From Flavobacteriaceae bacterium (GTDB lineage Bacteria; Bacteroidota; Bacteroidia; Flavobacteriales; Flavobacteriaceae): DNA of 64,000 bases. A program made the translations under genes and the position numbers. How positions within the stretch are numbered: the stretch's first letter is position 1; the number at the start of each line of letters is the position of its first letter. The stretch is from contig QXZA01000005.1 of NCBI GenBank assembly GCA_009886625.1, forward strand, positions 1 through 64,000, in the 5' to 3' direction. This document shows, piece by piece, positions 23,616-32,666 of this stretch. The notes under the pieces are model-generated. The model saw only the letters and a program-made list of their open reading frames with translations, searched no databases and was not told where the DNA came from.

Positions 23616-25100
23616 ATGAGAATAGTTGTCATTTTTTTTTGGGGAATTTTTCTATTAGGCTGTTCAAATGTTGATATTAACACCCCACAACATCCCAATA
23701 TTATTTACATTTTAGCAGATGATTTAGGTTATGGTGAATTAGGTTCATATGGACAAGAAAAAATTAAAACTCCAAATTTAGATCGTCTTGCAGCCCAAGG
23801 AATACGTTTTACCCAGCATTACACGGGAGCGCCAGTTTGTGCACCTTCTCGCTATATGTTTTTGACTGGAAATCACGCAGGTCATGCTTATATTAGGGGA
23901 AATTATGAGTTAGGTCAGTTTTCTGATGCCACGGAAGGTGGGCAAATGCCTATTCCAGAAAGTACTCCCACTTTGGCTAAAATGCTAAAAAAGGCAGGTT
24001 ATCAGACTGCAATGATTGGAAAATGGGGATTAGGAATGCAGGGTACTACAGGAAGCCCCTTACTTCAGGGTTTTGACTATTATTATGGATACCTAGATCA
24101 AAAACAAGCACATAATTATTATCCAACACACTTATGGGAAAATAATGAAAAAGTATATTTGAACAATGAGTATTTTTTGGTTCACAACCCAATTAAATCG
24201 GGAAATAATCAAAGGGCCTTTGACCAGTTTAAGGGGAAAGATTATGCACCAGATCGAATGCTGGATAAAGCCGTTGAATTTCTTGACACAACGGCTCTAG
24301 ACAAACCTTTTTTTCTTTATTATCCTTCCCCAATTCCACATGTTTCACTTCAAATTCCTGATTCTTTAGTAGATGAATATCGAACTGAATTTAAAGAGGA
24401 ACCCTATTTAGGAAAAAAGGGATATACTGCTCATCAATATCCTAAAGCAGCTTATGCTGCCATGATCACTCATTTGGATAGTGAAGTAGGTAAAATATGG
24501 GAAACTGTAAAAGCACGTGGGCAGGAGGAGAATACGTTGATTCTATTTTCAAGTGATAATGGTCCCACCTTTGCAGGAGGTGTTGATGCTGAATTTTTTG
24601 ATAGTGCTGCAGGACTCAGGGGTTTGAAAATGGATGTGTATGAAGGAGGAATTCGAATTCCCTTTATTGCTTATTGGAAAAATAAAATTAAGTCAGGATC
24701 TAGGTCCGATTTGATTTCAGGGCATTGGGATATGTTTAATACTTTCGCTGAACTTTGCGAGCAAGAACAGTCATCTCCAGATGGGATTTCGATACTACCA
24801 GAGCTTTTGGGAAAACTGCAGAAAAAAACTCATGAGTATATCTATTTTGAATATCCAGAAAAGAGAGGTCAAATCGCATTACGGATCGAGGAATGGAAAG
24901 GAGTGAAAATAGATGTAAAAACAAATCCTGATGCAAAATGGGAATTATACAACTTAGAAACAGATCCAAAAGAAAGATTAGATGTGGCATCACAACATCC
25001 TAAAATAGTTAGTAGAATGGATTCGTTGCATAAAATTGCCCATAGACATCCCCATATAAGAGAATGGGAGTTTGTGGATCCAAAATTTAAAACAAAATAA
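23616..25100 (+). CDS. Sulfatase (S1 family), lipoprotein
   Basis: 494 residues. Lipoprotein signal with Cys16 (IFLLGCSN). The sulfatase signature C-A-P-S-R has Cys75 as the residue converted to formylglycine; metal-binding DDLGYGELGSYG is at 35-46, and LFSSDNGPTFAGG and YEGGIRIPFIAYW follow. Removes sulfate esters from a carbohydrate, acting at the outer or periplasmic face. Maturation needs an anaerobic sulfatase-maturating enzyme or FGE encoded elsewhere. Sits between the two GH29 genes, which argues for a sulfated fucan-type substrate. Confidence 0.92.
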   Translation: MRIVVIFFWGIFLLGCSNVDINTPQHPNIIYILADDLGYGELGSYGQEKIKTPNLDRLAAQGIRFTQHYTGAPVCAPSRYMFLTGNHAGHAYIRGNYELGQFSDATEGGQMPIPESTPTLAKMLKKAGYQTAMIGKWGLGMQGTTGSPLLQGFDYYYGYLDQKQAHNYYPTHLWENNEKVYLNNEYFLVHNPIKSGNNQRAFDQFKGKDYAPDRMLDKAVEFLDTTALDKPFFLYYPSPIPHVSLQIPDSLVDEYRTEFKEEPYLGKKGYTAHQYPKAAYAAMITHLDSEVGKIWETVKARGQEENTLILFSSDNGPTFAGGVDAEFFDSAAGLRGLKMDVYEGGIRIPFIAYWKNKIKSGSRSDLISGHWDMFNTFAELCEQEQSSPDGISILPELLGKLQKKTHEYIYFEYPEKRGQIALRIEEWKGVKIDVKTNPDAKWELYNLETDPKERLDVASQHPKIVSRMDSLHKIAHRHPHIREWEFVDPKFKTK

Positions 25101-25104
25101 AAAT

Positions 25105-26568
25105 ATGAAACATCTTAATTTAGTTAAGATTAGCATAGTAATGCTACTTCTGGTCACTTCTTGTACTAAGGAAATTAAACCGATAGTTCCAGTGGGACCG
25201 CTGCCAAATGAACATCAATTAGCTTGGCAAGAATTAGAATACTATGGTTTTATTCATTTTAACATGAATACGTTCACTAATAAAGAATGGGGCTTTGGAG
25301 ATGAAAAACCCTCACAGTTTAATCCTTCTGCATTGGACGCTCGTCAATGGGCAAGAGTTGCCAAAGAATCGGGGATGAAAGGTTTGATTATTACAGCAAA
25401 ACATCATGATGGATTTGCTTTATGGCCCAGTGCTTTAACAGAGCATTCTGTAAAAAATTCCCCTTGGAAAGATGGAAAAGGCGATTTAATTAAAGATTTA
25501 TCAGAAGCATGTAAAGAATTTGGGTTAAAATTTGGAGTCTATCTTTCCCCTTGGGATCGAAATCATCCAGATTATGGAAAGCCAGAATATGTAGATTATT
25601 ATCGAAATCAGTTAAGAGAATTGTTAACGAACTACGGATCAATATTTGAAGTTTGGTTTGATGGTGCAAACGGAGGAGATGGATATTATGGAGGGGCCAA
25701 TGAAGAACGGAGAGTAGACAAAAGAAGTTATTATGGATGGCCTACTACGATCAATCTTGTTCGTGAATTACAACCACAAGCAGTTATTTTCAGTGATGCT
25801 GGCCCAGACATCCGTTGGGTAGGAAATGAGAGAGGCTATGCTTATGATACCACTTGGTCACCACTTTTAAGAGACAGTGTTTATGCTGGGATGCCTGGAT
25901 TTGATAAGTATGCAAAAGGACAGGAAAACGGAACACATTGGGTTCCAACTGAGTCTGATGTATCCATTCGCCCAGGTTGGTATTATCATCCCGAAGAAGA
26001 CGATAAGGTCAAAACCTTAGCACATTTAGTCGGTATTTATTTTAATTCTGTTGGAAGAAATAGTTCCTTCCTACTAAATCTTCCAGTAGATACTAGAGGA
26101 TTAGTTCATGAGAACGATGAAGCACAATTAAAAAAACTTGCAGCTTATTTAAGTGCCATGTATGAAAAAGATTTTGCTGACTTTGCAACTTTAAAAGCCA
26201 CTGTAAGCCGTGAGGGGTATGGCGTGGAATTGATTCACGATGATGATAAAAAGTCTTTTTGGGCAGCTCCAGAGGGAGTACACACGGCACAACTTGAATT
26301 GAAGTGGCCGAGTCCTCAGCTAGTAAATGCTTTTATGATTCAGGAGTATATCCCTTTAGGGCAACGAATTAAATCGTTTTCTTTTGAGATTAAAACTGAA
26401 AAAGGTTGGCAATCAATTGAAAAGGACGCTACAATTGGGAATAAACGGTTAATTCGTTTTGAAACGAGTTCCATTACCGCAATGCGTTTTTCAATTACTG
26501 ATGCAAAATCAAGTCCGCTAATATCAAATCTAGGAGTGTACAAAGCACCTGACTTAAAAGTTGAGTAG
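25105..26568 (+). CDS. Alpha-L-fucosidase, GH29, lipoprotein
   Basis: 487 residues from the ATG at 25105; the earlier start at 25072 lies inside the sulfatase gene and would bury the lipobox. Lipidated Cys20 (MLLLVTSC). GH29 features: YGFIHFNMNTFTNKEWGFGD, ITAKHHDGFALW, and nucleophile Asp186 in FEVWFDGANG. After the barrel (to about 350) there is a C-terminal beta-sandwich of about 120 residues. The alternative HF-x-MNTF sequence in place of HWG marks it as a different GH29 branch from the enzyme at 21624. Its last base is the first base of the next start codon. Confidence 0.9.
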   Translation: MKHLNLVKISIVMLLLVTSCTKEIKPIVPVGPLPNEHQLAWQELEYYGFIHFNMNTFTNKEWGFGDEKPSQFNPSALDARQWARVAKESGMKGLIITAKHHDGFALWPSALTEHSVKNSPWKDGKGDLIKDLSEACKEFGLKFGVYLSPWDRNHPDYGKPEYVDYYRNQLRELLTNYGSIFEVWFDGANGGDGYYGGANEERRVDKRSYYGWPTTINLVRELQPQAVIFSDAGPDIRWVGNERGYAYDTTWSPLLRDSVYAGMPGFDKYAKGQENGTHWVPTESDVSIRPGWYYHPEEDDKVKTLAHLVGIYFNSVGRNSSFLLNLPVDTRGLVHENDEAQLKKLAAYLSAMYEKDFADFATLKATVSREGYGVELIHDDDKKSFWAAPEGVHTAQLELKWPSPQLVNAFMIQEYIPLGQRIKSFSFEIKTEKGWQSIEKDATIGNKRLIRFETSSITAMRFSITDAKSSPLISNLGVYKAPDLKVE

Positions 26569-28100
26569 TGGCTAGAAAGTTGTTTTCCGTGATTTTTATT
26601 TTGGGATGTATTTCATGTCAATTTAATAGGACAAATAAGCAACCTAATATTATTTTGTTTTTTGTGGATGATTTGGGATGGCAAGATACCTCTGTTCCTT
26701 TTTGGGATAAAGTAACCCCCTTAAATGAAAAGTATAAGACCCCCAATATGGAACGTCTTCAGGTAAAAGGAGTAAAATTTACAAATTCATACAGCACACC
26801 CGTTTGCTCTCCTACTAGGGTGAGTTTAATTACAGGAATGAATGCAGCTCGACATCGCGTAACCAACTGGACGCTTTATCCTGATAAAAAGCAACCTATG
26901 GAATTGAACCATCCTACACTAGATTTCCCTGAATGGAATTATAATGGAGTAACAACTGAAAAGAAAGTTGAGCAGGCTGCTTACGCAACTCCTCTAGCGC
27001 AACTATTAAAAGATAACGGTTATTATACTATTCATGCTGGAAAAGCACATTTTGGAGCTCTAGGGTATTCTTCAGAGAATCCCCTTAATTTGGGCTTTAA
27101 TGTAAATATAGCAGGTCATGCTGCAGGTGCTCCTGGAAGCTATCTTGGGATGGAAAATTATGGAAACGCTGACAGTCGTAGAGGTGTTTGGGCGATTCCT
27201 GGGTTAGAAAAATACCATGGGACACCTACTTTTTTGACACAGGCATTGACTCATGAAGCTCTTTCGGCAGTGAAAAAATCTTTAGATTCCAATCAATCTT
27301 TCTTTTTGTATTTGTCTTTGTATGCTGTACATACTCCTCTTATGGGGAATGAAAAATATTTTGAAGCTTATCTTAGAAATGGCCTCTCTTATAGTGAAGC
27401 AAAATATGCCTCAATGATTGAAAGTATGGACGCTGCTTTAGGTTCGGTGCTCGATTTTGTAGAAGAGAACGAAATTGATAATGAGACCATTATCTTATTC
27501 ATGTCAGACAATGGTGGATTGAGTGCAGTTGCTAGGGATGGAGCAAAACATACGCATAATGCTCCTTTGAAAAGTGGAAAAGGTTCAATTTACGAAGGGG
27601 GAATTAGAGTACCAATGTTGGCTTATTGGCCTGGGGTAACAAAATCAAAAACTACAGTACATACTCCCGTGATTATTGAAGATTTTTTCCCTACAATTTT
27701 ATCTATTGCAGGAATAAAAAATTATGAAACAGTTCAAGTTGTGGATGGTAAAAATATTTCATCTCTTTTGAACGGATCAAACAATGATCTGAGTGATAGG
27801 GCTCTTTACTGGCATTATCCAAATGAATGGGGCCCTGAAGGTCCAGGAATTGGAAGTTTTAGTGCGATTCGAAAGGGAGAATGGAAGTTGATTTACTTTC
27901 ATGAAGATCAACGTTATGAATTATATGATTTATCATGTGATATCGGTGAGCAGAATAATTTGGCTTCGAAAGAAGCCTCAAAACTCAGTGAATTGATAGT
28001 ATTATTGAGTGAGTATCTGATTTCAGTTGAGGCTCAGATGCCTAGAGATAAAAAAACTCAAATTCAAATTCCTTATCCCACTACAAAAGAATTATTTTAA
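26568..28100 (+). CDS. Sulfatase (S1 family), lipoprotein
   Basis: 510 residues, GTG start overlapping the preceding stop (TAGTG at 26566-26570), a coupling arrangement. Lipobox FILGCISC (Cys14 or Cys17). The active-site motif is C-S-P-T-R with Cys80 as the formylglycine precursor, a Thr replacing the Ser of the upstream sulfatase; VDDLGWQD (33-40), FMSDNGGLSAV and YEGGIRVPMLAYW are further conserved blocks. The two sulfatases differ enough in motif and length to suggest attack at different sulfate positions. Confidence 0.92.
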   Translation: MARKLFSVIFILGCISCQFNRTNKQPNIILFFVDDLGWQDTSVPFWDKVTPLNEKYKTPNMERLQVKGVKFTNSYSTPVCSPTRVSLITGMNAARHRVTNWTLYPDKKQPMELNHPTLDFPEWNYNGVTTEKKVEQAAYATPLAQLLKDNGYYTIHAGKAHFGALGYSSENPLNLGFNVNIAGHAAGAPGSYLGMENYGNADSRRGVWAIPGLEKYHGTPTFLTQALTHEALSAVKKSLDSNQSFFLYLSLYAVHTPLMGNEKYFEAYLRNGLSYSEAKYASMIESMDAALGSVLDFVEENEIDNETIILFMSDNGGLSAVARDGAKHTHNAPLKSGKGSIYEGGIRVPMLAYWPGVTKSKTTVHTPVIIEDFFPTILSIAGIKNYETVQVVDGKNISSLLNGSNNDLSDRALYWHYPNEWGPEGPGIGSFSAIRKGEWKLIYFHEDQRYELYDLSCDIGEQNNLASKEASKLSELIVLLSEYLISVEAQMPRDKKTQIQIPYPTTKELF

Positions 28101-28324
28101 TGAAAGAACAATATATTTATTTTTCTCTTATTTTTTCACTTAGCTTAGGTTTAGCTCCTTTTACTCCTGAGCCTCATCTTGTAGGAAAGTTTCGTTGGAT
28201 TTTGGGAGGAGGTATTAGAATGGAAGTAATGGACTATTTTGATCTTATTCTCCATTCAACTCCTTGGGTTTGGTTATTATTTTCTTTGTTGAAATGGAGT
28301 GGGATTTTTAAAATAAAAACGTAA
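28100..28324 (+). CDS. Small two-helix membrane protein
   Basis: 74 residues starting at an ATG that overlaps the sulfatase stop (TAATG). Hydrophobic segments are at about 6-20 and 50-66; between them is HLVGKFRWILGGGIRMEVMD, a conserved-looking loop followed by YFDLILHSTPWVW. I have seen proteins of this kind annotated only as hypothetical in Bacteroidota and cannot give a function. Translational overlap ties it to the sulfatase operon. Confidence 0.65.
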   Translation: MKEQYIYFSLIFSLSLGLAPFTPEPHLVGKFRWILGGGIRMEVMDYFDLILHSTPWVWLLFSLLKWSGIFKIKT

Positions 28325-28352
28325 ATTGAATTTTAGTAAAATCAAATAGATT

Positions 28353-28544
28353 ATGGCAACTTACGAATGTAATTCTTGCGGTATGGCAGTAAATGCCAGC
28401 TGTGCAAAATGTGACAAAGCTCTTGAAAATGATCATTTAACTTTAGACGAGGGAACCGTAGTACAGATTTCGATTTGCAGAAGTTGTGAGGGAAAGATTA
28501 AATCACCTCAATGCTGTGGAAGCGACATGAGTTGTTCAATATAG
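28353..28544 (+). CDS. Small cysteine-rich zinc-ribbon-like protein
   Basis: 63 residues with nine Cys: CNSCGM (6-11), ASCAKCDKA, CRSCEGK, then CCGSDMSC near the C-terminus. The paired CxxC knuckles are typical of zinc ribbons. No signal peptide. Nearly the same layout is seen in small conserved proteins of marine Flavobacteria of unknown role. 28 bases after the small membrane protein and 10 before the 43-residue protein, so probably the same transcript. Confidence 0.7.
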   Translation: MATYECNSCGMAVNASCAKCDKALENDHLTLDEGTVVQISICRSCEGKIKSPQCCGSDMSCSI

Positions 28545-28554
28545 AATAAATTAT

Positions 28555-28686
28555 ATGAACCTTTTAAAATGGCATAAAGCTCTAGCTGAGAAAATGGTTG
28601 CAAAAGTGGGCGTTTACAACGCACTTTGGGCCGCATTTATAAAAGGATTTATCGCAGCATATATCCTAATACGCTACGTATTATAG
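28555..28686 (+). CDS. 43-residue membrane miniprotein
   Basis: ATG at 28555, stop TAG at 28684. An amphipathic N-terminus (MNLLKWHKALAEKMVAKVGV) leads into a hydrophobic helix (AAFIKGFIAAYILIRYVL). It is coherent enough to be a real gene: it starts 10 bases after the zinc-ribbon stop and ends at a convergent hairpin. No family known to me; a single-span membrane miniprotein is the plain reading. Confidence 0.55.
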   Translation: MNLLKWHKALAEKMVAKVGVYNALWAAFIKGFIAAYILIRYVL

Positions 28687-28687
28687 T

Positions 28688-28707
28688 TTACCAAAAAGTT
28701 TTGGTAA
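28688..28707. terminator. Palindromic hairpin between convergent genes
   Basis: TTACCAAAAAGTTTTGGTAA fills the gap between the stop of the 43-residue gene and the stop of the SCP2 gene. Nine-base arms pair perfectly. With A and T runs in each direction it may act as a weak bidirectional terminator. Confidence 0.5.
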
Positions 28708-29004
28708 TTAACCCATCAAGGATTGTACTTTCATTGCTAATCCCATATCTCCATTTATTTTAATTTGACCTCCCATGACTGCCATCATTGGGTTAATTTC
28801 TCCATCTTTAAGTTTCTGAAGTACTTCTGCTGTTAAACTAATGGTACAATCTGCTGCATCTTCTGATGCCTTTACTGTATTTGTTTCACCAGAACCATCA
28901 ATTAAGATGCCCATTCCATCTACTTCAAATTTTAAAGTACCGCCAATTGGTGCTGCCGTTGCTGCTCTTTTTTCAAATTGAGAAATCATATTTTCAAGAC
29001 TCAT
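28708..29004 (-). CDS. SCP2 sterol-binding-domain protein
   Basis: 98 residues. The SCP-2 fold is seen in GGTLKFEVDGMGILIDGSG, ADCTISLTAEVLQKLKDGEI and NPMMAVMGGQIKINGDMGLA, a run conserved in SCP2 domains that bind fatty acyl-CoAs or sterols. In this operon context it probably carries or buffers acyl-CoA in the cytosol. It diverges from the fadN-type gene, and a -7 box lies 15 bases upstream with a palindrome just beyond it. Confidence 0.88.
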   Translation of the reverse strand: MSLENMISQFEKRAATAAPIGGTLKFEVDGMGILIDGSGETNTVKASEDAADCTISLTAEVLQKLKDGEINPMMAVMGGQIKINGDMGLAMKVQSLMG

Positions 29005-29018
29005 AGGTTTGTTTTTTT

Positions 29019-29026
29019 CAAAAATA
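29019..29026 (-). promoter_or_regulatory. Candidate -7 box for the SCP2 gene
   Basis: Reads TATTTTTG on the minus strand (TAnnTTTG), 15 bases before the SCP2 ATG. The palindrome at 29034-29052 covers the place of its -33 region. Confidence 0.5.
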
Positions 29027-29033
29027 TAAAAAT

Positions 29034-29052
29034 AAATGACACGATGTCATTT
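29034..29052. promoter_or_regulatory. Perfect palindrome, likely TetR-family operator
   Basis: AAATGACACGATGTCATTT has 8-base arms around CGA, centred between the divergent SCP2 and fadN-type genes. Size and symmetry fit a TetR-dimer operator, and the TetR gene lies at the end of the same fad operon. The ATGA...TCAT core recalls the FadR operators of Bacillus. Binding would overlap the SCP2 promoter and lie 35 bases before the fadN ATG. Confidence 0.6.
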
Positions 29053-29086
29053 TTTTTATTAGTTTAGACATTCAAAAAATAAATTC

Positions 29087-31489
29087 ATGAAGTACCGACT
29101 TAAAAAAGTAGCAGTTCTTGGTTCTGGCGTAATGGGATCAGGCATTGCATGTCATTTAGCTAATATTGGGATGGAAGTTTTAATGTTGGATATTATCCCT
29201 TCAACTCTTGAAGGAGCTCAACGAAACGATCCAAAACTTCGCAATAGCATTGTAAACGGTGCTTTGCAAAATGCAGTTAAATCAAAGCCTACATCTTTAT
29301 ATAAGAAATCGTTTGTTTCAAGAATTTCAACCGGAAATTTTGAAGATGATTTTGAAAAAATAAAGGATGCCGACTGGATTATTGAAGTGGTAGTTGAGCG
29401 TTTGGATATTAAACAACAGATTCTTCAAAAAGTTGATTCTATAAGAAAGGTCAACAGTTTAGTGAGTTCAAATACTTCAAGTATCCCAATTCACTTGTTG
29501 GCAGAAAAATGTTCAGATGATTTTAAGGCTCATTTTTGTGGAACACACTTTTTTAATCCTCCAAGATATTTACGTTTATTGGAGGTTATTCCGACACCAA
29601 ATACTCTTATGGATGTAACGAACTTCTTTATGGAGTTTGGTAGTGTAGGATTAGGAAAGCAGACTGTTTTGTGTAAAGATACCCCTGCTTTTATTGGAAA
29701 TAGAATTGGGGTGATGTCAGGTTCAGAAATGACTATTCTTTCAGAGAAATACAATTTTAGAGTAGAGGAGGTAGATGCTCTAACAGGAACCTTAATCGGT
29801 AGACCGAATACTGCTACTTTTAGATTACAAGATTTAGTAGGTTTGGATACCAGTGATAAAGTGAGTCGTTTTGTGATTCAAAATGTCAAAGGAGACCGCT
29901 ATGTGGATAAATTAAAAGAGCGTCCAATGCCAAAGTTTATGAACTTTCTTTTGGAGCATAATTTTTTGGGCAATAAAACGGGTAAAGGATTTTATGAAAA
30001 GACTTCAAAGAAAGATGAAAAGGGAAAGTCAATCATTAATGTTTTAAACCTTGAGAGCCTGGAGTACGAGCCTTCAATTCGCCCCAAAATGGAGATCATA
30101 AAAATGGCGAAAGGAATGGAGTTGATGAATAAGAGGCTCCAATATTTAGTTGAAGGTGATGCTAAAGAACATCATTTTTTTAAGGATTATTTTGGAGCAT
30201 TATTCGCCTACAGTGCACAACGGGTTCCAGAAATATCAGACCAATATTTTCCTGTAGATGACGCCATGCGTACAGGTTATGTTTGGGATTATGGTCCTTT
30301 TGAATATTGGGATTTAATCGGTTTAGACAAAGGAATTGAATTGGTTCAAGCAGTTGGTGAAACTGTACCTCAATGGATACTGGATTTAAAATCTACAGGA
30401 GAAAGTACGTTTTACAAATACGAAAAAGGACAAAAGAAATATTTTAATATTGAGTCCAAGAAATTTGAGGCGGTCCCTGGTTCTGAGGCCTTTATCATTT
30501 TAGATAGTTATCGTGAGAACACTCCTGTGATTAAAAATAGTGAATGTACTGTTCATGATATTGGAGATGGAGTATTATGCCTTGAATTTACCAGTAAAAG
30601 TAATGCGATTGGGGAAGGAATTGGAAAGGCCATGGATGAGGTGATTCGTATTGCAGAAGAGGGCAGCTGGAAAGGTATAGTTATTGGAAATAATGGGAAA
30701 CAATTTTCTGTTGGAGCTAATTTGATGAATGTTGGAATGTTAGCCATGCAGAAACAATTTGATCCACTAAATCAAATGATAAATGACTTTCAGCAAATTA
30801 ATATGAGAATCCGTACCTCAAAAATTCCAGTAGTAGTGGCTACCCAAGGATATGTCTTTGGTGGTGGTTGTGAGATAGCTATGCACTGTGATGCGGGAGT
30901 TTATGCTGCAGAATCATACATAGGACTGGTAGAAGTAGGTGTTGGGTTATTGCCTGGTGGAGGGGGGACCAAAGAGTTTGCCGTTCGTGCAAGTGATGAC
31001 TTTTTTGAAGGTGATGTTCAATCGCCAACACTAATAAATTACTTCAAGACAATTGCTACAGCTACAGTTTCCACTTCAGCATACGAGGCTTATGATCTAA
31101 ATTATTTGAAAAAAGATCGAGATTTTGTTAGTGTCAATACTCCAATGAATATTGGATTGGCAAAAGACAAGGTTTTGCAATTATCAGAAAACTACATGCC
31201 TCCTTCGGTTCGTGAAGATATTGAAGTCCTAGGAAGAGGAGGAATGAGTGTTTTATACTCAGCGATCAATGAATTCCGACTAGGGGAGTATATGTCAGAT
31301 TATGATGTAGAGATTGCACGTAAAATTGCTTATGTCATTTGCGGAGGAGATTTAACCAGTGCTCAAAAAGTAAGCGAACAATATTTGTTGGATATAGAAA
31401 GAGAAGGATTTTTAAGTCTTTTAGGAAATCAAAAAACCCTAGACCGTATTCAATACCTGCTAATGAATAATAAACCTTTAAGAAACTAA
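29087..31489 (+). CDS. fadN: 3-hydroxyacyl-CoA dehydrogenase/enoyl-CoA hydratase
   Basis: 800 residues. The NAD-binding fold starts at once (VAVLGSGVMGSGIA at 8-21), the HCDH domain follows with THFFNPPRYLRLLEVIPTP and IGNRIGVMSG, and an enoyl-CoA hydratase domain lies at the C-terminal side with KGIVIGNNGKQFSVGANL and GYVFGGGCEIAMHCD. This order (dehydrogenase first, hydratase last) is that of Bacillus FadN, not E. coli FadB. It performs the hydration and oxidation steps of beta-oxidation. Thiolase gene starts 4 bases after its stop. Confidence 0.9.
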   Translation: MKYRLKKVAVLGSGVMGSGIACHLANIGMEVLMLDIIPSTLEGAQRNDPKLRNSIVNGALQNAVKSKPTSLYKKSFVSRISTGNFEDDFEKIKDADWIIEVVVERLDIKQQILQKVDSIRKVNSLVSSNTSSIPIHLLAEKCSDDFKAHFCGTHFFNPPRYLRLLEVIPTPNTLMDVTNFFMEFGSVGLGKQTVLCKDTPAFIGNRIGVMSGSEMTILSEKYNFRVEEVDALTGTLIGRPNTATFRLQDLVGLDTSDKVSRFVIQNVKGDRYVDKLKERPMPKFMNFLLEHNFLGNKTGKGFYEKTSKKDEKGKSIINVLNLESLEYEPSIRPKMEIIKMAKGMELMNKRLQYLVEGDAKEHHFFKDYFGALFAYSAQRVPEISDQYFPVDDAMRTGYVWDYGPFEYWDLIGLDKGIELVQAVGETVPQWILDLKSTGESTFYKYEKGQKKYFNIESKKFEAVPGSEAFIILDSYRENTPVIKNSECTVHDIGDGVLCLEFTSKSNAIGEGIGKAMDEVIRIAEEGSWKGIVIGNNGKQFSVGANLMNVGMLAMQKQFDPLNQMINDFQQINMRIRTSKIPVVVATQGYVFGGGCEIAMHCDAGVYAAESYIGLVEVGVGLLPGGGGTKEFAVRASDDFFEGDVQSPTLINYFKTIATATVSTSAYEAYDLNYLKKDRDFVSVNTPMNIGLAKDKVLQLSENYMPPSVREDIEVLGRGGMSVLYSAINEFRLGEYMSDYDVEIARKIAYVICGGDLTSAQKVSEQYLLDIEREGFLSLLGNQKTLDRIQYLLMNNKPLRN

Positions 31490-31492
31490 ATC

Positions 31493-32662
31493 ATGGAAGC
31501 ATATATAATCAAAGGCTACAGGTCTGCTGTAGGGAAAGCAAAAAGAGGAGGATTCAAAAACTATCGCTCAGATGATTTAGCAGTAGATGTCATTAAACAT
31601 TTAATGAATGCAATTCCTGAGGTGGATCCAAAAACTGTAGATGATGTTATTGTGGGTTGTGCAAATCCAGAAGGAGAACAAGGACTTCAAGTAGGTCGTT
31701 TGATTGCAGCTAGAGCTTTAGGTAAAGAAGTGCCCGGCATCACAATTAACCGTTACTGTGCTTCAGGACTAGAAGCCATAGCTCAAGCAGTAGGAAAAAT
31801 AAAGGCTGGTTTTGGGCACATTTATATTGCAGGAGGAGCAGAGAGCATGAGTATGTTGCCTATGACGGGATATAAACTTGCACCAAGTTATAAAGCGAAT
31901 CTTGAAAACTTAAATTATCACGTGGGCATGGGAGCCACTGCAGAGGCGGTTGCAGAAAAATATGGGATTACACGAGAGGCAGCTGATCTCTTTTCTTTTG
32001 AGTCACACAAGAAAGCGGCAGAAGCCATAGACTCCGATAAATTTAAAGATCAAATTGTACCCATTGATGTAGAAGAGGTTTTTGTAGCCGACGGAAAACG
32101 TGTAGCTAAAACACATACGGTTGCTATGGATGAGGGAGTCAGAAGAGATACTAGTTTAGAAGGCTTGGCAAAACTCAGACCAGCATTTAAAGTAAAAGGA
32201 ATTGTAACTGCAGGGAATGCTTCACAAACTTCCGACGGAGCCGCATTTACTTTAGTAGTGAGTGAAGAGATGGTGAAACAATTAAACTTACAACCCATTG
32301 CTCGTTTGGCAGCTTGTGCTGTAGGGGGGGTAGATCCACTGTATATGGGAATCGGTCCTTGTGTTGCCATTCCAAAAGCATTAAAACAAGCAGGTTTAAG
32401 TTTAAATGCTATTGAGCAAACCGAATTGAATGAAGCCTTCGGTGCTCAAGCATTAGCAGTTATTCAAGAAGCAGGATTAGATCCAGAAACCGTAAATGTA
32501 AACGGAGGTGCTATAGCATTGGGTCACCCATTAGGCTGTACAGGTGCAAAACTAAGTATACAATTGATGGACGAAATGCAACGACGTAAACAACGATATG
32601 GCATGGTTACAGCATGTGTAGGGGGTGGGCAAGGTATCGCAGGTGTTTTCGAACGTTTGTAA
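31493..32662 (+). CDS. fadA: Acetyl-CoA acyltransferase (3-ketoacyl-CoA thiolase)
   Basis: 389 residues, usual thiolase length. Nucleophile Cys89 in INRYCASGLEAIA, then NASQTSDGAAF, GGAIALGHPLGCTGAK (catalytic His) and ACVGGGQG (second Cys). Cleaves 3-ketoacyl-CoA with CoA to acetyl-CoA, the last step of beta-oxidation. Three bases separate it from fadN and four from the TetR gene, so the three are one operon. Confidence 0.92.
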   Translation: MEAYIIKGYRSAVGKAKRGGFKNYRSDDLAVDVIKHLMNAIPEVDPKTVDDVIVGCANPEGEQGLQVGRLIAARALGKEVPGITINRYCASGLEAIAQAVGKIKAGFGHIYIAGGAESMSMLPMTGYKLAPSYKANLENLNYHVGMGATAEAVAEKYGITREAADLFSFESHKKAAEAIDSDKFKDQIVPIDVEEVFVADGKRVAKTHTVAMDEGVRRDTSLEGLAKLRPAFKVKGIVTAGNASQTSDGAAFTLVVSEEMVKQLNLQPIARLAACAVGGVDPLYMGIGPCVAIPKALKQAGLSLNAIEQTELNEAFGAQALAVIQEAGLDPETVNVNGGAIALGHPLGCTGAKLSIQLMDEMQRRKQRYGMVTACVGGGQGIAGVFERL

Positions 32663-32666
32663 TGAT

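Noticed and set aside
28100-28324. 74-residue protein as the missing part of the DUF5009 gene
   Set aside because: Its sequence does not resemble the middle of that family, and it is separated by four intact genes.
9135-28686. Classical polysaccharide utilisation locus
   Set aside because: No SusC/SusD pair or typical PUL regulator is present; only described as a glycan-degradation region.
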